Part shown: one piece after another, positions 19,111-27,061 of the stretch | Numbering within the stretch: the first letter of the stretch is position 1 | How the letters are laid out: each line of letters starts with the position of its first letter | Assembly (NCBI RefSeq): GCF_017488845.2 | Contig: NZ_CP083373.1 | Location: 496,001 to 560,000, forward strand | DNA length: 64,000 bases | DNA from: Ensifer canadensis | GTDB taxonomy: Bacteria; Pseudomonadota; Alphaproteobacteria; Rhizobiales; Rhizobiaceae | Reading direction: 5' to 3' | Notes under the pieces: model-generated | The model's database searches: none | The model's input: only the letters and a program-made list of their open reading frames with translations | What the model was told of the DNA's origin: nothing | Position numbers and translations under genes: made by a program

Positions 19111-19492
19111 AGCGCTGCAGGCGAAGGGCGAGGCCGTGAGGCGTAGGGTGCTCGGCGACGACTATGTCGATCGGGCAATCGGCAACAGCGACGCCTTCTC
19201 GCGTCCCTTCCAGGATCTTTTGAATGAGTATTGCTGGGGGACAGCCTGGACGGACGAGGGGCTCGATCTCAAGCAGCGCAGCCTGCTCAACCTCGGTATG
19301 CTGGCGGCTCTCAACCGCATGCATGAATTCGCCATCCATTTCCGCGGCGCGATCCGCAATGGCCTGACCGACGAGGAACTTCGTGCGGCACTCGTCCAGA
19401 TCGCGATTTATTGCGGCATTCCCGCGGGCGTCGAAACCTTCCGGATCGCGCGGACTGTGCGTGACGAGATGGACAAGAAAGAAGAGCGCTGA
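19103..19492 (+). CDS. Carboxymuconolactone decarboxylase (AhpD/CMD-fold) family protein
   Basis: At 129 residues it matches PcaC-like proteins: RRRVLGDDYVDRA, F..LLNEYCWGTAW, LDLKQRSLLNLGMLAAL, and HFRGAIRNGLTDEELR followed by IYCGIPAG. The family includes 4-carboxymuconolactone decarboxylase and AhpD-like proteins; no CxxC pair is present, so a decarboxylase or isomerase role is likelier than thiol redox chemistry. It overlaps the hydrolase gene by eight bases. It would act on a lactone or beta-keto acid intermediate of the cluster. The specific reaction is not established. Confidence 0.88.
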   Translation: MDEALQAKGEAVRRRVLGDDYVDRAIGNSDAFSRPFQDLLNEYCWGTAWTDEGLDLKQRSLLNLGMLAALNRMHEFAIHFRGAIRNGLTDEELRAALVQIAIYCGIPAGVETFRIARTVRDEMDKKEER

Positions 19493-19631
19493 CTTCCACG
19501 GTTATTAGGAAAGGGCGGCTCCGCGCTGCCTCGTATCGCCGGAAGACAGAAGGGCGTTTGAGAACTCAAGATCACCCCTATGGCAGGAAGAGGACCCTGC
19601 CCAAACCAGAACGACAAGAGGGAACGACCGA

Positions 19632-20465
19632 ATGAACACTTTCGCCAGATTGACAGCGGCGGCCGCATCTATGGCCATATCATTCACGGCGCTTCCGGCC
19701 AATGCCGGCGCCTTGCTCGAGCGCGTGCTCGACGCAAAGACCTTGAAGGTTGCAACCGACGCCAGCTGGGCGCCGCAGTCCTTCATGAACGACAAAAACG
19801 AGATGGACGGTTTCGACATCGATGTTGCCAAGGAAATCGGCAAGCGCCTCGGTGTCGGCGTCGAGTTCGTCACCCCAGGCTGGGATATCATCACCGCCGG
19901 CAACTGGCAGGGCCGCTGGGACATGCATGTGGGCTCGATGACGCCGACCAAGGAACGGGCCAAGATATTCGACTTCCCGGCCGTCTACTACTACACGCCG
20001 GCGGCGGTCGCTGTGCACAACGATAGTCTCGCCGTCACGTTGATCGACCTGGACGGCAAGGTCGTCGGAACGACGGCAACGTCGACCTTCGAAGCCTACG
20101 CGAAGCAGGAACTGACGCTAGATGCCGCTGGGGCTCCCGCCTTCGAATACGCGTTCAAGCCGAAGGAAGTGAAGTCATACGCCAACTCGACAACGGCCTT
20201 CGACGACCTGCGCCTCGGCGACGGCGTTCGCGTCGATGCGGTGGTGTCGTCGCTGCCGAGTATTCGCGATGCCATCAAGGCCGGATATCCGATCAAGCAG
20301 GTCGGCGATCCGGTCTTCTATGAGCCATTGGCCGTTGCCATCGAGCACGGTGACAAGGAGCTGAACGACAAGATCGCCGAAGCGATCAAGTCGATGCAGA
20401 CCGACGGCACGCTGAGCAAGCTCTCGGAAAAGTGGTACGGCGTCGACTACACGGTCGTGAAGTAG
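19632..20465 (+). CDS. Polar amino-acid-type ABC transporter substrate-binding protein
   Basis: The 277-residue protein has a Sec signal peptide (residues 1-25, LTAAAASMAISFTALPANA) and the family-3 solute-binding pattern (LKVATDASWAPQSF, GFDIDVAKEIGKRLG, GSMTPTKERAKIFDF). It captures a small amino-acid-like solute in the periplasm for the permease and ATPase that follow. A strong hairpin with a T-run follows its stop at 20480-20510, which should lower expression of the membrane components relative to the binding protein. Its place after the catabolic enzymes suggests that it imports their substrate. Confidence 0.92.
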   Translation: MNTFARLTAAAASMAISFTALPANAGALLERVLDAKTLKVATDASWAPQSFMNDKNEMDGFDIDVAKEIGKRLGVGVEFVTPGWDIITAGNWQGRWDMHVGSMTPTKERAKIFDFPAVYYYTPAAVAVHNDSLAVTLIDLDGKVVGTTATSTFEAYAKQELTLDAAGAPAFEYAFKPKEVKSYANSTTAFDDLRLGDGVRVDAVVSSLPSIRDAIKAGYPIKQVGDPVFYEPLAVAIEHGDKELNDKIAEAIKSMQTDGTLSKLSEKWYGVDYTVVK

Positions 20466-20479
20466 GCTTGTCTACGTCT

Positions 20480-20510
20480 GGCGGTCCGGGTTGGTCCGGA
20501 TCGCCTTTTT
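20480..20510 (+). terminator. Intercistronic intrinsic terminator/attenuator
   Basis: GGCGGTCCGG (20480-20489), a six-base loop, CCGGATCGCC (20496-20505), then five T. The stem is 10 bp with one G-T wobble. It sits between the binding protein and the permease of the same transporter, where partial termination sets the usual excess of binding protein. Confidence 0.8.
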
Positions 20511-20526
20511 GTCCAGAGGGACTAAC

Positions 20527-21501
20527 ATGCTCTATCCGGATACCGTTGACTCCGAAATTCTCGTCCACAAGCCTTCGTTCGTGGCGTCGGTTTTCGCAGC
20601 CGTCCTGGTCGTCTTCATGGCTTTCAATCTGACCGGGACAACGATGGGCGAACTGATGCGCCCGGTGATAGGCGAGCCGCTGGAGAGCGGCTTCTACGGA
20701 CGTTTCGCCATTGCTCTCGTCGTGGCGGCGCTCTTCTGCCTGAACATCGTGCTCATCGGCTTCGCCAGTCTCAGGCTGCAGATCGCCATCGTCTGGATGG
20801 AGCTTCTGGTGCTGTTTCTCGCCTTCTTCCAGACCTTCCACCTAAGCCTGCCCTTTATCGAGGAGAAGCTGCCTTTCCTGATCGCGCAAGGCCTTGTGAC
20901 GACCGTCTATGTCTCGGCCGTTTCGATCGTGATTGCCTCGCTCATCGCAATCCTTGGCGCGGTTGCGAAACTTTCGACCAACGGTTTCGCCTATGCGATC
21001 GCAAGCTTCTACACATCATTCTTCCGCGGATTGCCGCTTCTGATGCAGGTCTATCTGATCTATCTGGGTCTACCCCAACTCGGCATCATCATCGATGCGG
21101 TTCCAGCTGGCATCCTGGCGCTTTCGCTCTGTTACGGCGCTTACATGACCGAAATCTTTCGATCGGGCATTCAAAGCATCGACCGCGGCCAGTGGGAAGC
21201 CTCGCGTTCCATCGGCTTTGGCTTCGGGCTTACCATGCGCAAGGTCATCCTGCCGCAGGCGCTGCCCGTCATCATTCCGCCGACCGGCAACCAGTTCATC
21301 TCTATGTTGAAGGACAGTTCGCTCGTCTCCGTCATCGGTGTCTGGGAACTTATGTTCCTCGCCCGCACGCTGGGGCAAAAGAGCTTCCAGCACATGGAAA
21401 TGCTCATATCCGCCGCGATGCTTTACTGGATCATGTCCATCTGCCTCGAACTCATCCAGTCCCGCATCGAACGTCATTACGCCAGGAGCAAGGTCCGATG
21501 A
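20527..21501 (+). CDS. Amino-acid ABC transporter permease
   Basis: I use the ATG at 20527 (324 residues). Transmembrane segments are visible at about 20-40, 65-90, 95-115 and through the permease core from about 120. The EAA-type cytoplasmic loop ([12 protein letters not shown] followed by [14 protein letters not shown]) contacts the ATPase. This is the single-permease type of polar amino acid importer, with an N-terminal extension of about 100 residues before the conserved core. It is followed by the ATPase gene with a four-base overlap (ATGA). Confidence 0.9.
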   Translation: MLYPDTVDSEILVHKPSFVASVFAAVLVVFMAFNLTGTTMGELMRPVIGEPLESGFYGRFAIALVVAALFCLNIVLIGFASLRLQIAIVWMELLVLFLAFFQTFHLSLPFIEEKLPFLIAQGLVTTVYVSAVSIVIASLIAILGAVAKLSTNGFAYAIASFYTSFFRGLPLLMQVYLIYLGLPQLGIIIDAVPAGILALSLCYGAYMTEIFRSGIQSIDRGQWEASRSIGFGFGLTMRKVILPQALPVIIPPTGNQFISMLKDSSLVSVIGVWELMFLARTLGQKSFQHMEMLISAAMLYWIMSICLELIQSRIERHYARSKVR

Positions 21502-22241
21502 GTGCTGAGACTATCATCGACGTCAGGAACGTTTCCAAATGGTACGGTGCCTTTCAGGTCCTGACGCATATCAACCTGACGGTCCGCAAGGGCGAGCGCA
21601 TCGTCGTCTGCGGCCCTTCCGGCTCCGGCAAGTCGACCCTCATCCGCTGTTTCAACCGCCTTGAGGCACACCAGGAGGGTGAGATCGTCGTCAACGGTAT
21701 CAGCCTGCACAGCAAGATGCGCAATGTCTCCGAAGTGCGGCGCAATGTCGGCATGGTGTTCCAGCACTTCAATCTCTTCCCCCACATGACTGTGCTGATG
21801 AACTGCATGGTTGGGCCGATGTGGATCAACGGTGTTCCGGCGGCAGAGGCGCGGGCGCGGGCGTTGACGTTTCTGGAGCGGGTGCGTATCCCCGAACAGG
21901 CCAACAAGTACCCTGTGCAGCTTTCCGGCGGCCAGCAGCAGCGCGTGGCAATCGCACGCTCGCTTTGCATGCAACCGGCGGTGATGCTGTTCGACGAGCC
22001 GACCTCCGCACTCGATCCTGAAATGGTTTCGGAGGTTCTCGACACAATGACAAGTCTTGCCCGGGACGGCATGACGATGGTCTGCGTTACCCATGAAATG
22101 GGGTTTGCCCGAGCTGTTGCTGACCGGGTGATCTTTATGAATTCGGGCCAGATCGTCGAAGAGGGGAGGCCGGAAGAGTTCTTCACTAACCCTCAGCATG
22201 AACGTACGAAGCTGTTTCTTAGCCAGATCCTCAAGCATTGA
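21498..22241 (+). CDS. Amino-acid ABC transporter ATP-binding protein
   Basis: The 247-residue ATPase has the Walker [11 protein letters not shown]-loop [12 protein letters not shown], signature LSGGQQQR, Walker [15 protein letters not shown] and the switch His in [10 protein letters not shown]. It resembles GlnQ/HisP-type ATPases and powers the permease it overlaps. It is the last gene of the plus-strand catabolic and uptake run that begins at 14684. Confidence 0.95.
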   Translation: MSAETIIDVRNVSKWYGAFQVLTHINLTVRKGERIVVCGPSGSGKSTLIRCFNRLEAHQEGEIVVNGISLHSKMRNVSEVRRNVGMVFQHFNLFPHMTVLMNCMVGPMWINGVPAAEARARALTFLERVRIPEQANKYPVQLSGGQQQRVAIARSLCMQPAVMLFDEPTSALDPEMVSEVLDTMTSLARDGMTMVCVTHEMGFARAVADRVIFMNSGQIVEEGRPEEFFTNPQHERTKLFLSQILKH

Positions 22242-22562
22242 GCGTGAAATAGCATCGATCGATACAACTCTACGCGACAGAAAGATGCCTGTTTTACATC
22301 GCACTTACAAACGCCAGAGGGTTTTCAGCAGCTACGTGATGACGGCACGCTGTCTGTCGGCATCACAGCAAGTGGCCAGGATCGTTTTTCTCGCTCTGCC
22401 TGAGTACAGGTGCGATTAGGGTTAAGGCTGCTAAGAAGACGATAAAGTCAGTACGGGACAGAAACGCCCTGCTTCCGCCGAAGGCGACCTCCTTGTACAT
22501 CCGATGTTCTCATTTTTTGCTTCGAAATGGATCGACTTCAGCGCCCTGCGGCGATTGGCCAG
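22242..22562. other. Intergenic, 321 bases, nothing recognised
   Basis: The plus-strand transporter operon and a minus-strand DUF2442 gene converge here. A loose GTGATG/CATCAC inverted repeat near 22337-22366 is the only symmetry I noticed, and it lacks a T-run. Confidence 0.35.
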
Positions 22563-22850
22563 CTAGCTGATCTTCCGGGGACGTCCGCCCTTCGCGCCGT
22601 TGGCTCGACTTGCCTCGATCTTCGCGGCAGACCGAGATTGCCCTCCTCGGCGCTGAGCCTCCATGAACTTCGCAGTTCCGAATATGCCCTTCATTAAACC
22701 GAGGATGGTGAAATCCACGTCTAAGGTTTCCCAATGCAAGCCAGTTTCGCCCAAAAGCTCGACTTCCGCCAACTGGGCAGGCGTTGCATTCTCCAGGCCT
22801 TGTATCGATCGGGCAGGCACCATGAAAGCTGCGCCGTTTGTGAAATCCAC
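22563..22850 (-). CDS. DUF2442-family protein, probably lacking its native start
   Basis: From GTG 22850 the frame encodes 95 residues. The DUF2442 features are visible: NGAAFMVPARSIQGLENAT, LAEVELLGETGLHWETLD, GLMKGIFG, and a basic tail GGRPRKIS. The same frame continues upstream to a TAG at 22968-22970 and reads VRFDEPSSRIVVDFTNGA, which is the normal N-terminal half of the family, yet it contains no ATG, GTG or TTG before 22850. The native start seems to have been lost, so any product is N-terminally short. DUF2442 proteins often occur with toxin-antitoxin-like small genes; their role is unknown. Confidence 0.6.
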   Translation of the reverse strand: MDFTNGAAFMVPARSIQGLENATPAQLAEVELLGETGLHWETLDVDFTILGLMKGIFGTAKFMEAQRRGGQSRSAAKIEASRANGAKGGRPRKIS

Positions 22851-22967
22851 GACAATGCGGCTGGAAGGTTCATCGAAACGGACCGACGATGGGATCGGGG
22901 CGCGTGCACGCTCTGCGTCCCCCTTCGAGGTAGCTTCTCGGCCTGTCGCTGTGAGCAGGTTTTCGAA

Positions 22968-23414
22968 CTATCCCGCCCCTGCCTGAAGCCTGTTGCGTAG
23001 ATCGTCGATCGTTTCGCGGAGGGTATCTAGGGCCTTCGCGTCCAGCGCAACCGCATCGCCGATGCAATGCATGACATGATCGGCCTGCCCCTGCAGGGCG
23101 CGGCCTTTCTCCGTCAGGTGCAGAAGCACCTCGCGTTCGTCCTGGGGGTTGCGCGTTCTCGTAATGAACCCGGCAATGTTCAGGCGCTTGAGCAACGGCG
23201 TAAGCGTGCTGGAATCAAGGAAGAGATTGTTACCCAGCTCCTTGACGTTCTGCCCGTCGCGTTTCCAGAGCGACACCATGACCAAGTACTGCGGGTACGT
23301 CAGGCTCAGCTTGTCCAGCAACGGCCGGTAAAGCTGGGTGAATGCGTGGCTTGCGGAATAGAGGGAAAAGCAGAGCATTCCGGCGACCCCGGGATGGTCG
23401 TCTGGCTTCGTCAT
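22968..23414 (-). CDS. ohrR: OhrR-like MarR-family repressor
   Basis: The ATG at 23414 follows GGAAAGGAGATCGCC and gives 148 residues. It has the OhrR pattern with an N-terminal reactive Cys in MLCFSLYSASHAFTQLYRPLL (read in two parts), LTYPQYLVMVSLW, and the MarR wing LNIAGFITRTRNPQDEREV. OhrR senses organic hydroperoxides through that Cys and releases DNA. A perfect 26-bp palindrome lies just upstream of its start. It diverges from an exported alpha/beta hydrolase rather than from an ohr peroxidase gene, so the regulon here is unusual. The OhrR subgroup call is good but not proven. Confidence 0.8.
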   Translation of the reverse strand: MTKPDDHPGVAGMLCFSLYSASHAFTQLYRPLLDKLSLTYPQYLVMVSLWKRDGQNVKELGNNLFLDSSTLTPLLKRLNIAGFITRTRNPQDEREVLLHLTEKGRALQGQADHVMHCIGDAVALDAKALDTLRETIDDLRNRLQAGAG

Positions 23415-23432
23415 GGCGATCTCCTTTCCAAA

Positions 23433-23458
23433 CAAATAAATCGTGCACGATTTATTTG
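23433..23458. promoter_or_regulatory. 26-bp perfect palindrome, likely OhrR operator
   Basis: The centre is CGTGCACG, flanked symmetrically by AAATAAAT and ATTTATTT with an outer C and G, with no mismatch across 26 bases. It is 18 bases upstream of the ohrR start. A looser related sequence, with AAATGAATTGCAC and ACAAATAAAT, lies at about 23504-23528 nearer the divergent hydrolase gene. MarR proteins bind such palindromes. Confidence 0.75.
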
Positions 23459-23465
23459 CAAGCGG

Positions 23466-23494
23466 TTGACAACCACGTTTCGGCAGCATAATAG
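23466..23494 (+). promoter_or_regulatory. Candidate sigma-70 promoter of the exported hydrolase
   Basis: TTGACA at 23466-23471, then a 17-base spacer and TAATAG at 23489-23494 (an overlapping CATAAT is also possible). It lies about 72 bases before the hydrolase ATG and between the palindrome and the looser repeat, so OhrR could control it. Confidence 0.5.
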
Positions 23495-23565
23495 ATTGGA
23501 CACAAATGAATTGCACACAAATAAATAAAACCTAAACCGAGATCCGAACCACGAAGGAAGTCGTC

Positions 23566-24333
23566 ATGTTCAAACTCGCCGCCACCGTTGCCTTTGCCGC
23601 CGCCCTCCTTTCCGGCAGTGCACTCGCCCAGCCTGCAAAGCCCACTGTCGTTCTCGTCCACGGCGCTTTCGCCGACTCCTCCAGCTGGAATGGTGTGACG
23701 AAGATCCTTCAGAAGGACGGTTACACAGTCGTTGCCGCGGCCAATCCCCTGCGCAGTGTCGCCGGCGATGCGGCCTATGTTTCCGACATCATCTCGAGCA
23801 TCAAAGGATCTGTCGTCTTGGTCGGGCATTCCTACGGAGGCCAGGTGATCTCGACCGCTGCCAATGGCAAGGACAATGTCAAGTCGCTGGTCTATGTGGC
23901 AGCGTTTGCTCCGGAAGCAGGGGAAGCAGCTGCCGATCTCGCCGGTAAGTTCCCGGGCGGAACGCTTGGCCAAGCGCTCGCCGCTCCGGTCAAGCTGGCA
24001 GATCGCGGCGTCGATCTTTCCATCGACCAGGCGAAGTTTCATGACCAGTTCGCCCACGACGTTTCGATTGAGGATGCGGCATTGATGGCCGCCGGCCAGC
24101 GCCCGATCACCGAAGCCGCCTTGACGGAAAAGTGCGGTTCGCCGGCCTGGAAGACGCTGCCCTCCTACTTCATCTATGGGGATGGCGACAAGAACATCCC
24201 TGCGAAGGCACTCGGCTTCATGGCCGAACGGGCAGGCTCAAAGCACACTGTCGTTATCAATGGTGCATCCCATGTGGTGATGGTGTCGCAGCCCAAGGCA
24301 GTCGCGGACCTAATCGAAGAGGCTGCACAGTAA
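23566..24333 (+). CDS. Exported alpha/beta hydrolase
   Basis: The 255-residue protein has a signal peptide (LAATVAFAAALLSGSALAQ, cleaved near residue 22), the oxyanion HGAF motif in VVLVHGAFADSSSW, nucleophile elbow GHSYGG, acid Asp in GDGDKNIP and catalytic His in GASHVVMVSQP. It belongs to the small esterase-like group often found beside MarR or TetR regulators. It is divergent from ohrR and has its own candidate promoter. A broken paralogue lies at 26376. The substrate is unknown; a role in stress or xenobiotic esters is inference. Confidence 0.9.
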   Translation: MFKLAATVAFAAALLSGSALAQPAKPTVVLVHGAFADSSSWNGVTKILQKDGYTVVAAANPLRSVAGDAAYVSDIISSIKGSVVLVGHSYGGQVISTAANGKDNVKSLVYVAAFAPEAGEAAADLAGKFPGGTLGQALAAPVKLADRGVDLSIDQAKFHDQFAHDVSIEDAALMAAGQRPITEAALTEKCGSPAWKTLPSYFIYGDGDKNIPAKALGFMAERAGSKHTVVINGASHVVMVSQPKAVADLIEEAAQ

Positions 24334-24359
24334 TCTTTGCAAATTGCTGGTGATCAAAG

Positions 24360-24386
24360 GCCGCCATCCGGAAGGGTGGCGGCTTT
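24360..24386 (+). terminator. Intrinsic terminator after the exported hydrolase
   Basis: GCCGCCATCC (24360-24369), loop GGAA, GGGTGGCGGC (24374-24383) followed by TTT. The 10-bp stem has one G-T wobble. It starts 26 bases after the hydrolase stop. The T-run is short. Confidence 0.7.
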
Positions 24387-24597
24387 GCCGTAAGAGCACG
24401 GCTCAACCAGTCACGTTCGCGAAAATCCATCGGTGTCAGGATGTGCGGCATGCCCAATCGCAACTCACCCAAATCTGCCAATTGCCGAACTCCGATGATT
24501 GCTTTAGCGGAATTGAGAGACGTTCCTGTCTCCGGCGGTCGCTGATTTTGTACCGCGACAGTACCGCTTCGCCGGCGGTTCAAATTAGTGCTTGCCA

Positions 24598-24632
24598 GCC
24601 ATAACGCGGACAATTATAGTCCGCGTTATGGC
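24598..24632. promoter_or_regulatory. Inverted repeat over the rrf2-family start codon
   Basis: Arms GCCATAACGCGGAC (24598-24611) and GTCCGCGTTATGGC (24619-24632) match perfectly over 14 bp with a 7-base AATTATA spacer. The right arm contains the ATG at 24628. The core GGAC-AATTATA-GTCC resembles Rrf2-family operators. Bound protein would block its own gene. Confidence 0.7.
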
Positions 24633-25167
24633 GCATATGACGGCAGGTGTGGAATACGGGCTGCATTGTCTCCTGTGGTTGGCAAGTTCGCCCGGAACGC
24701 CGCTGAGCAACCGCGACCTGGCGGATTTTCAGGGAATTTCCCCTAGTTTTCTGGCGAAGATATTTCCGAAGCTGGAAAAAGCGGGGATCGTATCCGCTTC
24801 CGAGGGTATCAAAGGGGGATATCTGCTCGCAAAGCAGCCTGGAAATATCACGGTTCTGGAGGTTGTTGATGCGATCGAAGGTAGGAAGCCCTTATTCGAC
24901 TGTCAGGAGATCCGTGGTCGCTGCGCCGTATATCGGGAGCGGCCGCCGTCATGGGCAACGAAAGGCGTATGCGCAATCCACGCGGTGATGTTGCGCGCGG
25001 AAAAGGCCATGCGGGATTCTCTTGGAAGCGAGACGTTGGCCGACATTGCCGGCGACTTAAGCCGCAAGGCGCCGCCGGAATTTTCTGACGAAGTCCGTAA
25101 ATGGCTTGCCGACAGGACGAAGGGCCGAACCCGAAGCGGTGCAATAGAAGACGGAGCATTGTCCTGA
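24628..25167 (+). CDS. Rrf2-family transcriptional regulator
   Basis: Starting at ATG 24628 (a second ATG at 24637 is possible) gives 179 residues. The Rrf2 pattern is clear: AGVEYGLHCLLWLA, winged HTH LADFQGISPSFLAKIFPKL, the wing GIKGGYLLAKQPGNITVLEVVDAIEG in parts, and Cys residues at C-Q-E-I-R-G-R-C plus VCAIH that could bind an Fe-S cluster or act as redox thiols. A 14-bp inverted repeat overlaps its start, which suggests autoregulation and possibly a leaderless or very short-leader transcript. Its target may include the FixJ-type gene downstream. Confidence 0.88.
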   Translation: MAHMTAGVEYGLHCLLWLASSPGTPLSNRDLADFQGISPSFLAKIFPKLEKAGIVSASEGIKGGYLLAKQPGNITVLEVVDAIEGRKPLFDCQEIRGRCAVYRERPPSWATKGVCAIHAVMLRAEKAMRDSLGSETLADIAGDLSRKAPPEFSDEVRKWLADRTKGRTRSGAIEDGALS

Positions 25168-25383
25168 CGGGCTGGAAAAGCGGACATGGGTTGCGGCTGG
25201 CAATTGCAGCCGGGGCTGGCAGAGATGCGGCCGGCTCGGGCAGATGAGGATTTAGAGTGATGAAGGATATATTCATCTTGGCCGGCAACGGCACCCTTCA
25301 CTCGTCGGCGCGTATTCGGTCGCAGTGCGGCAAGGTTAGCGCGCTGCGCATGGTAGCGCCTACAATCTGCCGGAGTTGATGAG

Positions 25384-26034
25384 ATGGGCACCCCAGCTGT
25401 CGTTGCGGATAGTCCGCTGGTTCTTGTAGTCGATGATGACGAAAATGTTCGCAACTCCCTGCAGGAACTCATGGAATCGGTCGGCCTCGACGTCGCCTGT
25501 TTCCCTTCGCCCCGCGAACTGATGAGCGCCGGCCTTCCCGACCGGCCCGGGTGTCTGGTGCTCGACGTCCGCATGCCGGGCGCGAGTGGCCTCGATCTGC
25601 AGCACCAACTCTCGACGCGTGGGGTAACGAAACCCATCATCTTCCTCACGGGATACGGGGACATACCGATGACCGTGCAGGCCATGAAAGCCGGGGCCGT
25701 CGATTTCCTGACGAAACCCGTGCGCGACCAGACGCTGCTCGACGCCGTGATTGCCGGTATTCGGCGGGACGTGGAGCAAAGGGCACAGGCAGAAAACATC
25801 CACCAGCATTCCACCCGATTTGCGACCCTTACCCCACGCGAGCGGCAAGTTCTTCGAGAAGTGGCGCGCGGGCGCCTCAACAAGCAGATCGCTTTCGAAC
25901 TCGGCATCAGCGAGATCACCGTGAAGCTCCACCGCAGCAATATGATGCGCAAGATGCGAACTATTTCCGTCGGAGAACTCATCCGTGCATGGGATTCACT
26001 GCCTTCCAGCCTGCGCGAGAAGCCGCAAGCGTGA
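25384..26034 (+). CDS. FixJ/NarL-type response regulator
   Basis: At 216 residues it has a receiver domain with phospho-acceptor Asp61 (VLDVRMPGASGL), acidic DDD near residues 17-19 and Lys111 in FLTKPV, then a LuxR-type HTH (LTPRERQVLREVARGRLNKQIA and ITVKLHRSNMMRKM). The order and length match FixJ. No kinase is adjacent; the multi-PAS kinase at 31958 is the nearest candidate partner. It is followed by a 340-base gap and a broken hydrolase gene. Targets are unknown. Confidence 0.92.
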   Translation: MGTPAVVADSPLVLVVDDDENVRNSLQELMESVGLDVACFPSPRELMSAGLPDRPGCLVLDVRMPGASGLDLQHQLSTRGVTKPIIFLTGYGDIPMTVQAMKAGAVDFLTKPVRDQTLLDAVIAGIRRDVEQRAQAENIHQHSTRFATLTPRERQVLREVARGRLNKQIAFELGISEITVKLHRSNMMRKMRTISVGELIRAWDSLPSSLREKPQA

Positions 26035-26375
26035 GCTTACGGCGGCGGCGTCGCGCCGCTTTACGTCCATTCTCATTTCTTAAAAAAATGTTTAGTCGCG
26101 GCGCACAGCGCCGCGCGATGTCGTACTTCACTGTTTCGCCAGATACGTGAAGACTGCGAATTCGCTACAAAACTTTGTGCAGCCGATCATGAGCTGAAGC
26201 CGTTGCTCTTAACGAACTGCGATTGCGGTGAACTCAGTCAGGGCGCATCCTAATCACCCGATCTATCATACCTGTACTCTGGGACTAGATGGCCGATGCA
26301 TGTGTTCGATAGGCCGGCGGGCCGCCGTGATGCATTCTCCTGACCGGCCGAAAAGGCTCTAACTGGAGACGTAAG
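26035..26375. other. Intergenic, 341 bases
   Basis: It separates the FixJ-type gene from the hydrolase pseudogene. Small GC-rich hairpins (for example GGCGC/GCGCC near 26100-26112) are present, but none has a T-run. No gene was recognised. Confidence 0.35.
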
Positions 26376-26990
26376 ATGCGCGATATCATCAAAGCTCTCG
26401 CGCTCGCCGCAGCGGTGGGCACCATAGCTACCGCGTTCGCACAAGCAGCCGATTCCCAGGACAAGCCGACGATCGTGCTGGTGCATGGCGCGTTTGCGGA
26501 GTCGAGCGCGAACGACGTGATCGGTGCACTGGCGGTCAACACCGAAACAGCCAGCGGAAATGCGAACGTGACGGCCTCGGTCGACCTCGCCGCCGTCGCT
26601 CCGGAGGCAGGTGAATCCAGCGTAAGCCTTTCGGGAGAATTTCCCGGCAGCACGCTGGCCGACGCGTTAACGACGACTACGCTGCCGGAGGGCGGCAAGA
26701 TCTCTACATTCGGCCGGACCGGTTCCACGATCAGTTTGCCGCCGATGTGCCCGAATGCGCGGCGCGGCTGATGGCAGTTCCTCAACGTCCCGTGGCACAG
26801 GTCGCCGAACCGTCGGGCGTCGCCTCGTGAAGACGCTGCCTTCCACGCAATTTGCGGTTCCGCAGATCGCAACATCCCGCCGGCGGCAATGAGATTTATG
26901 GCGAAGTGTGCGCTTACCTTGAAGACCCTTAGCATTCAGGGCGGGTCACATGCCCTGACGGTCTCGCATCCATCGCCTCGCTATCGAGGA
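26376..26990 (+). pseudogene. Exported alpha/beta hydrolase, decayed paralogue
   Basis: It starts like the intact gene at 23566: a signal peptide and KPTIVLVHGAFAESS. The nucleophile-elbow block (GHSYGG) is then missing, the frame continues with AAVAPEAGESSVSLSGEFPG, and further matching pieces lie in other frames: FHDQFAADVPECAARLMA, then KTLPST..., IPPAAMRFMAKCA and IQGGSHALTVSHP. An internal deletion and at least two frameshifts make it non-functional. It is the remains of a duplicate of the OhrR-linked hydrolase. Confidence 0.75.
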
Positions 26991-27061
26991 AGCAGCCTCC
27001 GCGAAGTAACGCCGGCGAGCAACCCGCAAACCCGACATCAAGCTAAACCAGGAGATTGAAC

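Noticed and set aside
24257..24613. Minus-strand ORF of 118 codons after the exported hydrolase
   Set aside because: It runs through a terminator hairpin and into the hydrolase end; no recognisable family.
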